A stretch of 64,000 bases of DNA from Ga0077527 sp964433345 (lineage in GTDB: Bacteria; Pseudomonadota; Gammaproteobacteria; Burkholderiales; SG8-41). Of the stretch, positions 34,605-43,640 are shown piece after piece. The DNA lies in the NCBI GenBank assembly GCA_964433345.1, contig CAYSQJ010000007.1, positions 62,001-126,000 on the forward strand, read 5' to 3'. A model generated the notes under the pieces. The model ran no database searches, was not told the origin of the DNA, and saw nothing but the letters and a program-made list of their open reading frames with translations. Numbering within the stretch: the stretch's first letter is position 1; each line of letters starts with the position of its first letter. Made by a program: the position numbers and the translations under genes.

Positions 34605-35756
34605 GTGAGCACGGTGAACTGGTCTAAGCTGCGTGAAGAATTTCCGGCGCTCTCGCGCTGGACCTATCTCGACACCGCACGCAAGTCGGTGCCCCCGCGC
34701 TGCCAGGAGCGGGCCATGCAGGACTACTGGCGCGACATTTCAGAGACCGCCGGCGCGGATGCCTGGTCCGCTGTCAATGTTGCGGAAACGCGCGAGATCA
34801 TGGCGCGGCTGCTCGGCGCAAAGCCCGCCGAGATCGCTTTCACAAAAAACACCACCGAAGGGCTCAATATCGCAGCTCACGCCTTCGACCTGCGCAAGGG
34901 TGACAACATCGTGCTCACCGACATGGAGCATGTTGCAAACGTCTGGGTGTGGAAACACTGGGAAGCGCGCGGCGTCGAAATCCGTCGCGCGAAAAACCGC
35001 GAAGGCAGGCTGCCGCTCGAGGCTTTTCTGGAACAGATGGACGATCGCACGCGCGTGGTGTCCACCGCCTACATCACCTATGGCAACGGCTATCGCATCG
35101 ACCTGCCGGCGCTAGGGGAAGCCTGCCATGCACGTGGCGTGAGGCTGGTGGTCGACGGCGTCCAGGCCGCAGGCGTTCTCGCCGCGCCGCTGTCCGGACT
35201 CGGTGCGGACCTGATTGCCATCGGCGGACACAAGAACCTGTTCGGCCTCACCGGTCTGGGTCTGCTCTATTGCCGCGAGGACCTGGTCGATGAAATCCGC
35301 ACGCCATTTCTAAAGCCGCCGGTGGCCAGGGATTCGACGCAGGCGAGCGCGCACCTCAACAGCCAGTTTGATTACGTGCGTACCGCGCACCGCTTCGAGG
35401 GCGGCAATCCGAATTTCCTCGGGCTGCGGGTGCTGCGCGACAGTGCCCGCTTCATTGCCGCGGTCGGCCTCGACAGCATCGAGGCGCGTGTGCGCGGGCT
35501 GACGACACTGCTGATGAGCCGGCTGCGCGAAGCGGGTCTGCAGCTGCTCACGCCGGAGCCCTGGGCGGAGCGCGCGCAGATCGTCAGCTTTGCAGTGCCT
35601 GATGCCGGCGTGCTGATGGAGCGCCTGCGCGAAAAGCACCGGGTCATTGTCAACGTCAAGGATGGCGCGATCCGGATGTCCCTCGGTTTTGCCAACAACG
35701 AGGATGACATCGAGCGTGCTGTCGAGGCGATCCGCGCGGAGCTCGGCGGACGCTGA
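34605..35756 (+). CDS. Class V PLP aminotransferase (cysteine desulfurase / epimerase-like)
   Basis: 383 residues from the GTG at 34605, placed behind GGAGGGGG. Fold type I PLP enzyme: TKNTTEGLNIAA binds the cofactor phosphate, VVDGVQAAG holds the Asp, and the PLP Lys is in AIGGHKNLFG. The His-Lys context and lack of an obvious catalytic Cys loop suggest the isopenicillin-N-epimerase-like branch rather than IscS. Substrate unknown. The next gene is convergent, 9 bp away. Confidence 0.87.
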   Translation: MSTVNWSKLREEFPALSRWTYLDTARKSVPPRCQERAMQDYWRDISETAGADAWSAVNVAETREIMARLLGAKPAEIAFTKNTTEGLNIAAHAFDLRKGDNIVLTDMEHVANVWVWKHWEARGVEIRRAKNREGRLPLEAFLEQMDDRTRVVSTAYITYGNGYRIDLPALGEACHARGVRLVVDGVQAAGVLAAPLSGLGADLIAIGGHKNLFGLTGLGLLYCREDLVDEIRTPFLKPPVARDSTQASAHLNSQFDYVRTAHRFEGGNPNFLGLRVLRDSARFIAAVGLDSIEARVRGLTTLLMSRLREAGLQLLTPEPWAERAQIVSFAVPDAGVLMERLREKHRVIVNVKDGAIRMSLGFANNEDDIERAVEAIRAELGGR

Positions 35757-35765
35757 TCCCGTGGT

Positions 35766-36536
35766 TCAACGCTCGGCGATGACGGGTTCTGCCGGCAGCT
35801 TGCCAAAGGCGATGTCTCCGTACCAGGCCTGTGCGCGTCCGCCGGTATTGTCGGTGTCGGTCATGATGCCGATGGCGGTGATCCGGCCGGGCTCCTCGCC
35901 GAAGGCCCGACGGTAGTCCTCAAGCAGGTTGCGCGAGATTTCCTGCCAGCTTCCAACCCGGTCACTGCCGGATGCGGCAACGATCATCCTGATGCGCGAG
36001 GTGTGACGGTTGTTGATCACGCTGTCCACGGGTGCGCGGTTTTCCCAGATGTACATCAGCATGGCATAGGGCAGCTGCTGGCCGGTGAGCAGGCGCACAT
36101 TGTCGAAGAACATGCGGTCCTGCAGTGGCAGACGTTTCATGTCGCCGGCGAAGCTCACCACCAGCCGCACCGGGGAGTCTTCGAGGTGCCTCTGCGTGTT
36201 GTCGGCGCCGGCGATCAGCTTATCGACTTTCCAGCGCCAGCTGAGTTGCGGATGAGCCTGCGGGTCCAGTGCCAGCGGATGGACGAGCCCGGAAGCCGAG
36301 GCATCGGCGCGCGCCTGCACCACTGTGTGCCCCTGGTCATCGGTCAGTCGGTATTCGGTGGGCCGCTTGTGGCGTGACAGGATCCAGGGCTGCCAGCCCC
36401 CGGGCAACACTTCACCGGGCTGCCCGCCGGAGAAGGGCTGCACATGCACGGGCTGCGGCACGTCGACGGTTGGCACGGCGGCACAGGCTGCGGTCAGCGC
36501 CAGCACGGCCACGGCAGCGCAGCGATCGATTCTCAT
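35766..36536 (-). CDS. DUF3047 exported protein
   Basis: 256 residues. Signal sequence with Cys at the cleavage region (LALTAACAAV), probably a lipoprotein or exported protein. The DUF3047 core shows PQLSWRWKVDK, FFDNVRLLTGQQLPYAMLMYIWENR and a late MTDTDNTGG motif. ATG 36536 follows GGAGGAG. Function unknown. Confidence 0.85.
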   Translation of the reverse strand: MRIDRCAAVAVLALTAACAAVPTVDVPQPVHVQPFSGGQPGEVLPGGWQPWILSRHKRPTEYRLTDDQGHTVVQARADASASGLVHPLALDPQAHPQLSWRWKVDKLIAGADNTQRHLEDSPVRLVVSFAGDMKRLPLQDRMFFDNVRLLTGQQLPYAMLMYIWENRAPVDSVINNRHTSRIRMIVAASGSDRVGSWQEISRNLLEDYRRAFGEEPGRITAIGIMTDTDNTGGRAQAWYGDIAFGKLPAEPVIAER

Positions 36537-36621
36537 GCTTCTCCTCCTGCCCGTGCGCATGGGTGCGCATCTGCGGGCTTGTTACAGTGCGGATTCCAGT
36601 GCCGGGGCCGGGTGGCCGTGT

Positions 36622-37905
36622 TCAGGGTGTTACGGCAACCCGCTGCGGCGCGAGCGGCGGGTTCTGCGCGAAATAGCGCTTGATGCCGGTGAATATCGCA
36701 TCGGCCATCTTGTTCTGGTACGCCGGGTTGCGCAGCTTCAGTTCCTCGTCGGGATTGCTGATGAAGGCGGTTTCGATCAGGATGGACGGTATGTCGGGTG
36801 CCTTCAGCACCGCGAATCCGGCCTGTTCGACATAGTTCTTGTGCAGGCGGTTGATGCCGCCCATTTCCTGCAGCACCGCCTTGCCGAGCTTCAGGCTGTC
36901 GTTGATCGAAGCCGTTTGCGACAGATCGAGCAGGGTTTGTTTCAGATAGGGGTCCTGGATGCCGAGGTTGACGCCACCGATCAGGTCGGCGTCGTTCTCC
37001 CGCTTGGCCAGCCAGCTTGCCGCGGCCGAGGTGGCGCCGCGCTCGGACAGCGCAAACACCGAGGAGCCATTGGCTGAGGGTTTGACGAAGGCGTCGGCAT
37101 GGATCGACACGAAAAGGTCGGCGCGTACCCGCCGCGCCTTGGCGACGCGCATGTGCAGCGGGATGAAGAAGTCACCATCACGCGTGAGCACGGCGCGCAT
37201 GTTGGGCTCGTTGTCGATGCGATCTTTCAGCTTTCGCGCGATCGCCAGAGTCACGTGTTTCTCCAGCGTGCCGCGGCGGCCGCGGGCGCCCGGATCCTCG
37301 CCGCCGTGCCCGGCATCGATGACGATGGTGACCAGCCGTTCCGAAGGCGGCCGCGTCTCTCGCGGCGGGGATCTGGGGGCGGCCGGCGGCTCAGCCCTGG
37401 CAACGGGTGGCGCTGCAGTGTCCGCGGCGGGAGGCGGAACGGCGGCATGCGGCTCGCCGTGTCCGTGTTCGCGGCTCCTGAGGAAGGCGAGCAGGGGATC
37501 CGGCGGTTCCAGCGGGTAGACGTCGAGTACCAGCCGGTGGCCGTAGTCGCCGATGGGAGCCAGCGAAAACACCTCCGGCTTCACCTTGGCCTTGAGGTCG
37601 AATACCAGGCGCACCGTGCCCGGCTTGAAGCGGCCGACGCGCACGCCCTTGATGTAGGGATCTTCGGTGCTGATCTTGCCGGCGATGTCGTTCAGCGTTG
37701 CGCTGAGCGAGACGTCTTCGAGGTCCAGTACCAGGCGGTTGGGGTTGTCGAGGCTGAACAGCGTGTGCTTGACCGGCTGCTGAGATTCGATGGTGACCCG
37801 GGTGTAATCCGGGGCCGGCCACACCCGTGTCGCGGTGACCAGAATCTCCGCGGCAAACGCGGGCGCACCGAGTGCGAAGGCTGCGGCCAGCAGCTTCAGC
37901 AACAT
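36622..37905 (-). CDS. amiC: N-acetylmuramoyl-L-alanine amidase, AmiC type
   Basis: 427 residues. Signal peptide MLLKLLAAAFALGAPAFA, an AMIN domain (about 20-140) for septal targeting, a Pro/Ala-rich linker, and an amidase_3 domain with zinc ligands in VIDAGHGGEDPG, LTRDGD, SIHADAF and the Glu in ILIETAFISNPDEE. It cleaves peptide stems from glycan during cell division. The start at 37905 was chosen for its signal peptide; the ribosome site is weak. Downstream of tsaE in the conserved order. Confidence 0.93.
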   Translation of the reverse strand: MLLKLLAAAFALGAPAFAAEILVTATRVWPAPDYTRVTIESQQPVKHTLFSLDNPNRLVLDLEDVSLSATLNDIAGKISTEDPYIKGVRVGRFKPGTVRLVFDLKAKVKPEVFSLAPIGDYGHRLVLDVYPLEPPDPLLAFLRSREHGHGEPHAAVPPPAADTAAPPVARAEPPAAPRSPPRETRPPSERLVTIVIDAGHGGEDPGARGRRGTLEKHVTLAIARKLKDRIDNEPNMRAVLTRDGDFFIPLHMRVAKARRVRADLFVSIHADAFVKPSANGSSVFALSERGATSAAASWLAKRENDADLIGGVNLGIQDPYLKQTLLDLSQTASINDSLKLGKAVLQEMGGINRLHKNYVEQAGFAVLKAPDIPSILIETAFISNPDEELKLRNPAYQNKMADAIFTGIKRYFAQNPPLAPQRVAVTP

Positions 37906-37964
37906 GCGGAAAAAAAGAAGCGGAAGCGCGGACGGGCTTGACGCCGCGCGGCAGTGTGCGAGTC

Positions 37965-38423
37965 TCAGTTTGTCAGCTTGTCGAGACAACGCCTGCCAGC
38001 CTCCGTGTGCGCCGTGATCACAATCTCGCGTCCTTCGCCGTCGGAACGCATGCTGATGTCTAGGTCGGCGGCAGGCAGATCCGGCGCTTTCTCCGGCCAC
38101 TCGACCAGACATACGGACTCCGCATTGAAGTAATCGCGGAAGCCGCTGTTTGCCAGTTCCTCGGGATCAAGGAACCGATAAAAATCAAAGTGATACAAGT
38201 ATAACCTAGAAAATTGATAAGGTTCAACCAGCGTATAGGTCGGGCTTTTGACACGCCCCTCGTGGCCCAGCCCGCGCAGGATGCCCCGTGCCAGCGTGGT
38301 TTTCCCGGCGCCGAGGTCGCCGCGCAGATGCAGCACCATGCCCGGCTCGAGCAGCTGCGCCAGTGCCCGGCCCAGGACCAGCGTGTCCTCTTCGTTGGCG
38401 AGAAAGCGGTTAACCTTGTTCAT
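37965..38423 (-). CDS. tsaE: tRNA threonylcarbamoyladenosine biosynthesis ATPase
   Basis: 152 residues. P-loop GDLGAGKTTLARG, SPTYTLVEPY and LYHFDFYRFLDPEE are the diagnostic motifs. It works with TsaB, TsaC and TsaD in t6A formation. The codons for YQFSRLYLYHFDFYR (about 38175-38225) are unusually AT-rich. ATG 38423; the longer open frame upstream consists of repeat DNA and is rejected. Confidence 0.94.
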   Translation of the reverse strand: MNKVNRFLANEEDTLVLGRALAQLLEPGMVLHLRGDLGAGKTTLARGILRGLGHEGRVKSPTYTLVEPYQFSRLYLYHFDFYRFLDPEELANSGFRDYFNAESVCLVEWPEKAPDLPAADLDISMRSDGEGREIVITAHTEAGRRCLDKLTN

Positions 38424-38456
38424 GGGCGTGGAGAGAAAATCAAAGTCAAAGGCTTT

Positions 38457-38580
38457 AGCCACAGAGGACACAGAGAACACAGAGAACTTCAAAAGCGCGT
38501 CCATCACGCCGCAGGGCTTGCGGTTCCAGTCCAGGTCCATACACCTGTTTTTCTCTGTGAACTCTGTGTCCTCTGTGGCT
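38457..38580. repeat. CACAGAG-type intergenic repeats in inverted orientation
   Basis: A 30-bp unit starting AGCCACAGAGGACACAGAG at 38457-38486 is repeated inverted at 38551-38580 with 28/30 identity. A third copy, also 28/30, is at 53718-53747. The pair lies between divergent tsaE and queG. Such units are known as short dispersed repeats in several bacteria; their role is unknown. Confidence 0.8.
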
Positions 38581-38626
38581 GGGTTTTGAATCTGGGTTTG
38601 GAATCGGATCTGAATTGAATTCCGCA

Positions 38627-39682
38627 ATGATCGACTACAAGGCACTGCGTGATGACATCCGCCGCTGGGGCGCCGAACTCGGATTCCAGCAGGTCGCGGT
38701 GGCCGATTGCGACCTGTCGCATGCGGAACCGGGGCTCGCGGAATGGCTGGCGCGCGGCTGCCACGGCGAGATGGATTATATGGCACGTCATGGTGCCAAA
38801 CGCAGCCGTCCGGCCGAACTGGTGCCGGGCACGCTGCGGGTGATCGTCGCGCGGATCAACTACACGCCGCCGTCGGCCCGTGACAGCTGGGCCGTGATCG
38901 GCGACCGCAGGCGCGGCTTCGTCTCGCGCTATGCCACCGGCCGCGATTACCACAAGGTGCTGCGCAACAGGCTGCAGAAGCTCGCCTCGCGCATCGAATC
39001 CACCGTGGGTGCCCACCGTTACCGCGTGTTCACCGACAGTGCGCCGGTGATGGAGGTGGCGCTGGCCGAAAAGGCCGGCCTCGGCTGGCGCGGCAAGCAC
39101 ACGCTGCTGCTCAACCGCGAAGCCGGCTCGGCATTTTTCCTCGGCGAAATCTATACCGACCTGCCGCTGCCGGCGGATGCGCCGCAGGCCGAGCATTGCG
39201 GCAGCTGCCGCAAGTGCATCGACATCTGTCCGACGCAGGCCATTGTCGCGCCGTACCGGCTTGATGCGCGGCGATGCATCTCCTATCTGACCATCGAGCT
39301 GAAAGGCAGCATTCCCGAGGAATTCAGGCCGCTGATCGGCAACCGCATCTACGGCTGCGACGACTGCCAGCTGGCCTGTCCGTGGAACCGTTTCGCGCAG
39401 GTCACGGCCGAGGACGACTTCACGGTGCGCAACGGACTGGACGATGCCACTCTCGTCGAGCTGTTTGCCTGGGACGAGGCGGCCTTCGCATCGCGGCTTG
39501 CCGGCAGCGCGATCCACCGCATCGGCCACGAGCGCTGGCTGCGCAACATCGCGGTGGGTTTGGGCAATGCGGACAGTTCAGCGGAGATCATTGCCGCCTT
39601 GCAGGCGCGTGCCGGTCATCCGTCGGCGCTGGTGCGGGAGCATGTGGCCTGGGCGCTCGGGCGGCATGCGGGGAAAGTCTGA
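38627..39682 (+). CDS. queG: Epoxyqueuosine reductase
   Basis: 351 residues. The two 4Fe-4S clusters are shown by CGSCRKCIDICP and the later CDDCQLACPW. The cobalamin-binding N domain includes FTDSAPVMEVALAEKAGLGW with the catalytic Asp, and HEAT-like repeats end the protein. It makes the last step of queuosine in tRNA. ATG 38627 was chosen over a TTG at 38615. Confidence 0.96.
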   Translation: MIDYKALRDDIRRWGAELGFQQVAVADCDLSHAEPGLAEWLARGCHGEMDYMARHGAKRSRPAELVPGTLRVIVARINYTPPSARDSWAVIGDRRRGFVSRYATGRDYHKVLRNRLQKLASRIESTVGAHRYRVFTDSAPVMEVALAEKAGLGWRGKHTLLLNREAGSAFFLGEIYTDLPLPADAPQAEHCGSCRKCIDICPTQAIVAPYRLDARRCISYLTIELKGSIPEEFRPLIGNRIYGCDDCQLACPWNRFAQVTAEDDFTVRNGLDDATLVELFAWDEAAFASRLAGSAIHRIGHERWLRNIAVGLGNADSSAEIIAALQARAGHPSALVREHVAWALGRHAGKV

Positions 39683-39699
39683 TGTCAAAAACAAAAATC

Positions 39700-39813
39700 T
39701 TTAGCCGCCGATGAACGCCGATAGACGCGGATAAACCCGATTCAAAATAATCGGTCTGTCTTTACGATATCTTGAATTTCATCGGCGTTGATCTGCGTTC
39801 ATCGGCGGTTAAA
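39700..39813. repeat. Imperfect inverted repeat downstream of queG
   Basis: Left arm 39700-39735 (TTTAGCCGCCGATGAACGC...) and right arm 39778-39813 pair with about six mismatches over 36 bp. It fills most of the gap between queG and the convergent HAD gene, and could act as a terminator-like hairpin. Confidence 0.7.
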
Positions 39814-39845
39814 ACGGGTGTTGTTTTCTCGTGCGGGTGGCGATC

Positions 39846-40556
39846 TCAGGCGCCCAACTTGTCTGCCAGTTCACCAAAGTCATTGGCGATGATGTCCCAT
39901 TTTTCGCTGGCTTCGAGATTGGTTTTTTGTGCCGGCCCGTATTCGGTGGGGCGCAGCACGAAACCGGTGCGCATGCCGTGGCTCCTCGCGTGGCGGAGGT
40001 CGTCATTGTGCGCGGCGACCATCATCACTTCATGCGGCTTGCAGCCGAGCATCTCGATCGCGCCGAGGTAGATTTCGGGGTCGGGCTTGAAGTGGCGGAA
40101 GACCTGACCGCAGAGGATCACGTCCCAGGGCAGGCCGCCGTGCTTGGCCATGTTGGCGAGCATGTCGACATCGCCATTGGACAGCGTCGAAATCAGGAAT
40201 TTTTTCTTCAGCCGCTGCAGGCCCGCGACCGAATCCGGCCAGGGCAGCAGGCGATGCCAGACGCGATTGATATGGTGCAGAGAGGCCTCATCCAGTTTGT
40301 CGAGGCCGTAACGCGGCGCCATCCCGTCCAGCGCCCTGCGGTAGATGCCGTCGATCGTGGTCCACGGCCATTCGCCCTTGCGCACCTTGTCCATGCCCGG
40401 CTTGTAGGCGGTTTTCCATTCGTCGACGAAGGTGGTCCAGTCGACGGCAAGTCCGCGCGCTTTACCCCAGGCGGAGAGGTCGTTGATGATGCTGCTGCGC
40501 CAGTCGACCACGGTGCCGAAGGTGTCGAAAGTCAGGGCCTTGATGTCGGAGATCAT
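39846..40556 (-). CDS. HAD-family hydrolase, haloacid dehalogenase type II-like
   Basis: 236 residues. Nucleophile D11 in ALTFDTFGT, Ser/Thr in ISTLSNGD, Lys in HFKPDPEIY and the acidic end MMVAAHNDDL. Arg41-like and Asn-rich pockets of L-2-haloacid dehalogenases are partly present. Likely dehalogenase or phosphatase. ATG at 40556 has no Shine-Dalgarno sequence; the leader is AT-rich (AATCAAGTATTTAC). Confidence 0.88.
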   Translation of the reverse strand: MISDIKALTFDTFGTVVDWRSSIINDLSAWGKARGLAVDWTTFVDEWKTAYKPGMDKVRKGEWPWTTIDGIYRRALDGMAPRYGLDKLDEASLHHINRVWHRLLPWPDSVAGLQRLKKKFLISTLSNGDVDMLANMAKHGGLPWDVILCGQVFRHFKPDPEIYLGAIEMLGCKPHEVMMVAAHNDDLRHARSHGMRTGFVLRPTEYGPAQKTNLEASEKWDIIANDFGELADKLGA

Positions 40557-40578
40557 GTAAATACTTGATTTAAAGTGT

Positions 40579-41064
40579 TTATTCGGAAAGCGTGGCGAGG
40601 CGATGAAGGTCGCGGCGCATGCGGATCGCCGGCTCGATGTTCTGGTAATAACCGGTGATGTACTGCTGCTGCCGGAACCCGAGCGCTTCATAAAAACTGC
40701 GCGCCGCAAAATTATTGGCGCGCATCTCGACCGTGAAATGGCCGATGCCCGCGGTCAGCGCCGATTCGACCAGCCACTCGATCATCGCCACGCCGATGCC
40801 GCGGCGCTGGTGGGCGGGTTTGACCGCGAGCAGAGACAGGTGGGCGCGGCTGTCGCCGAATTCGCTGATCGCGAACCCTGCAAGCTGGCCGCCGATCTCC
40901 GTGACCAGCACGCAGGTTTCGCGGGCCTGCAATGCGCGCGTGACCCGCGCCGGATGCCAGGTCCAGCCGCGCAGCCCGACCTCGATCAGGCAGCGCGACA
41001 TTTCGGCGATTTCCTGGACGTCGCCGCCATGGGCCAGTCGCAGCTGATGTGGATTCACGGGCAC
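40579..41064 (-). CDS. GNAT acetyltransferase (RimI-like)
   Basis: About 161 residues from a GTG at 41064; a second GTG lies two codons later and a third at 41127, so the start is uncertain. The GNAT core is clear: LSLLAVKPAHQRRGIGVAMIEWL binds acetyl-CoA, and FTVEMRANNFAARSFYEALGFRQ is the RimI-like end. Acts on protein N termini or small amines. The HAD gene follows 22 bp later on the same strand. Confidence 0.82.
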   Translation of the reverse strand: MPVNPHQLRLAHGGDVQEIAEMSRCLIEVGLRGWTWHPARVTRALQARETCVLVTEIGGQLAGFAISEFGDSRAHLSLLAVKPAHQRRGIGVAMIEWLVESALTAGIGHFTVEMRANNFAARSFYEALGFRQQQYITGYYQNIEPAIRMRRDLHRLATLSE

Positions 41065-41154
41065 GGGTATCGGGTTCCTGTGATGCAGTGTAGCGCAATC
41101 ACCGGATGCGAAGCCCCGGGTGTTCACGTCGCGGAGGAATCCGCCGTGACAGCG

Positions 41155-41712
41155 TCAGGCCTGTCTCGGGATGAACTTCAGCGCGACACCGTTGTTGCAC
41201 CAGCGCTGCCGCGTCGGCAGCGGGCCGTCGTCGAATACGTGGCCGTGGTGTCCGCCGCAGCGGATGCAGTGGTATTCGGTGCGCGGCAGCACCAGCAGGT
41301 AGTCCTTCTTGGTGCCGAACACGCCGGGGATGGTCGTGAAGAAGCTCGGCCAGCCGGTGCCGGATTCGTATTTCATGTCGGAAGTGAACAGCGGCAGGTC
41401 GCAGCCTGCGCAGGCATAGATGCCGGGGCGCTTCTCGGCATTCAGCGGGCTGGTGCCGGCGCGCTCGGTGCCTTCCTCGCGCAATATCTTGTACTGGACG
41501 GGGTCGAGGCGCTTGCGCCACTGGTCGGCGGGCAGCTTCAGCGGCTCGGTGGGCAAGGGCGCCTTGAAGCTCGCCGCCAGCAGGGCGCGCCAGTTTTTCT
41601 GCATGGCTTCGATGTCCTTCATGGTCATGGCCTGCGCGGTCTCAACCCTGCCCAGCAGTGAAGGCCCGAGGATGGCCAGCGACAGTCCCTGCAAAAATCC
41701 GCGTCGTTTCAT
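41155..41712 (-). CDS. msrB: Peptide methionine-R-sulfoxide reductase, Tat-exported
   Basis: 185 residues. It starts with a Tat signal (MKRRGFLQGLSLAILG), so the enzyme should act in the periplasm. The MsrB domain has zinc pairs CAGC and CIRC, GTGWPSFF, GHHGHVFDDGP and the catalytic Cys in RWCNNGVALKF. It repairs methionine-R-sulfoxide in exported proteins. Confidence 0.95.
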   Translation of the reverse strand: MKRRGFLQGLSLAILGPSLLGRVETAQAMTMKDIEAMQKNWRALLAASFKAPLPTEPLKLPADQWRKRLDPVQYKILREEGTERAGTSPLNAEKRPGIYACAGCDLPLFTSDMKYESGTGWPSFFTTIPGVFGTKKDYLLVLPRTEYHCIRCGGHHGHVFDDGPLPTRQRWCNNGVALKFIPRQA

Positions 41713-41869
41713 GGATGATCTCCTGTGTCCTTCAGACCGCCCGTGTCACGGAAGATTCCGCGTCAGGGCGCTTGCGCAGTCAGTCGCCGCCCTCCGGCAT
41801 TCCTTACAGGGCACCGGAAGGACGCATCCGATGCGCGATAATCGCGGCTGGCCGTGCCCGGATTCCGTG

Positions 41870-42859
41870 ATGAAAAGCATACAGATACACCGCTATGGCG
41901 GTCCCGAAGTCCTGCAGCGGGTCGATGCGCCCGTGCCCGAAGCGCTGCCCGGCACCCTGCTGATCCGCGTCCGTCATGCCGGCATCAATTTCATGGACAT
42001 CCATACCCGGCAGGGCAAGTATGCGACATCGCGGACCTACCCGGTGCGACTGCCCTGCACGCTGGGCATGGAGGGCGCGGGCGAGGTGGTCGCTTTGGGC
42101 GAGGGCGTGACCACGCATCGCGTTGGCGATCGCGTCGCCTGGTGCATCGTCTGGGGCAGCTATGCCGAATATGCCGCGGTGCCGGCCTGGCAGGCGGTGA
42201 AACTGCCGGATGCGCTGGCGCTGGACCTTGGCGCGGTGTCGGTATTCCAGGGCTACACCGCGCATTACCTTGCCCATGACGTCGGCCGGCTGGCACCGGG
42301 CAAGACCTGCCTAGTGCATGCGGCTTCCGGCGGCATCGGCCAGATCCTGATCCAGATTGCCAGGCGCACCGGCGCACGCGTGCTCGCGACCACCAGTTCC
42401 GCCGGCAAGGCCGCGATCGCGCGCAGCCGCGGCGCCGAGCAGGTGTTTCTCTACGAGAACGGGCGCTTTGCCGAGGCGGTGCGCGAGGCCACCGGCGGAC
42501 AGGGGGTCGACGTGGTGTACGACCCGATCGGCAAAGCGACGCTGCGCGACAGCTTCCGCGCGACGCGCAAGCGCGGGCTGGTCGTCAACTACGGCAATGT
42601 TTCCGGTTCGGTGACCGATCTCGATCCGCTGGAACTCGGCGAAGCGGGGTCCTTGCTGCTGACCCGGCCGCGGCTCGCCGATCATCTGCGTGATGGTGCG
42701 GAAATCCGCCGCCGTGCCGATGACATTTTCGATGCGCTGCTCGATGGCTCGCTGCGCATCGACATTGCCGGGCGTTACACGCTCGAGAATGTCGGGGAGG
42801 CGCATGCGGCTTACGAAGAACGCCGGATGGTCGGCAAGCCGGTGCTGGATATCGCCTGA
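41870..42859 (+). CDS. Quinone oxidoreductase-like zinc-free alcohol dehydrogenase
   Basis: 329 residues. MDR fold: HAGINFMDIHTRQG near the N terminus, LGMEGAGEVVALGEGV, and NADPH motif HAASGGIGQILIQIA. Structural and catalytic zinc ligands are absent, as in the QOR branch. It reduces quinones or enones with NADPH. ATG 41870; a -10-like GATAAT is at 41836. Confidence 0.92.
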   Translation: MKSIQIHRYGGPEVLQRVDAPVPEALPGTLLIRVRHAGINFMDIHTRQGKYATSRTYPVRLPCTLGMEGAGEVVALGEGVTTHRVGDRVAWCIVWGSYAEYAAVPAWQAVKLPDALALDLGAVSVFQGYTAHYLAHDVGRLAPGKTCLVHAASGGIGQILIQIARRTGARVLATTSSAGKAAIARSRGAEQVFLYENGRFAEAVREATGGQGVDVVYDPIGKATLRDSFRATRKRGLVVNYGNVSGSVTDLDPLELGEAGSLLLTRPRLADHLRDGAEIRRRADDIFDALLDGSLRIDIAGRYTLENVGEAHAAYEERRMVGKPVLDIA

Positions 42860-42878
42860 TGCCGGGGCCTGAGGGCCC

Positions 42879-43565
42879 TCAGGCCTGCGCGCTCTTGGCG
42901 GCAGCCTGTTCCAGGAAGCGGATGGCTTCGTCCCGGGTTGCCATCGACAGCGCGGCGGCGATGCTTTCGGCACGCTCGCTGTCGCCGTCACGGATCGCTT
43001 CGTACAGCGCCTGCCATTGCCGGGATGAATGGCGCTGGTGCGCAGCGGAGGCCAGTGCAAGCCGGGTATAGCGGCTGGTCTGCAGCATCAGCGAGGCGAG
43101 TGTCGCGCGCAGCCAGCGGTTGCCGAGGCTTTCGGTGAATGCGCGGTTCACCTGCAGCGCGATGCGCGTATAGCCTTCAGTGTCCTTGCCGGCGAGCTTC
43201 TGCAGCTGCGCAATCGGATCCGCCACCTTCTCCAGCAGTTCATTGCGCTGCGGATCCTCGGCGATCCAGCGTGCGCGCAGTCCGACCAGCGCGGCACGGA
43301 CCTGGTAGAGCTCGCGGATCTCGCGCACCGTGACGTCAGTGACCACTGCGCCGCGGTAGGGCAGGATGGTGACCAGCCCGGCACTCTGCAGCAGGCGCAG
43401 CGCGTCGCGCACCGGGCCGTGGCTGGAGCCGAATTCCTTTGACAGCACGGCCTCGACCAAGCGAGAACCCGGCGGATAACGGCCGTCAACGATACGTTCG
43501 GCGAGCCTGGCGGCGATTTTTTCGGGCAGGGTCTGGTTCAGCCCGGCATCGCTGGATTCGGTCAT
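42879..43565 (-). CDS. GntR-family regulator (FadR/FCD subfamily)
   Basis: 228 residues. N-terminal winged helix (about 12-75) with SRLVEAVLSKEFGSSHGPVRDALRLLQSAGL, then an FCD ligand domain that has Asp/His-type metal candidates but fewer His than typical. Divergent from a TauD-type dioxygenase; an AT-rich palindrome in the shared gap is a likely operator. Possibly a repressor of the dioxygenase gene that responds to its substrate. Confidence 0.9.
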   Translation of the reverse strand: MTESSDAGLNQTLPEKIAARLAERIVDGRYPPGSRLVEAVLSKEFGSSHGPVRDALRLLQSAGLVTILPYRGAVVTDVTVREIRELYQVRAALVGLRARWIAEDPQRNELLEKVADPIAQLQKLAGKDTEGYTRIALQVNRAFTESLGNRWLRATLASLMLQTSRYTRLALASAAHQRHSSRQWQALYEAIRDGDSERAESIAAALSMATRDEAIRFLEQAAAKSAQA

Positions 43566-43640
43566 TTATTTTTGTATTCAATAAGATAGCGGCGATCCTG
43601 CCGCGTTGCGAGGAGTATAGCGCCACAAGCGCATGCAGGA

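Noticed and set aside
38424..38786. Longer N terminus for tsaE
   Set aside because: The extra frame runs through CACAGAG repeats and into queG; the normal TsaE start fits ATG 38423.
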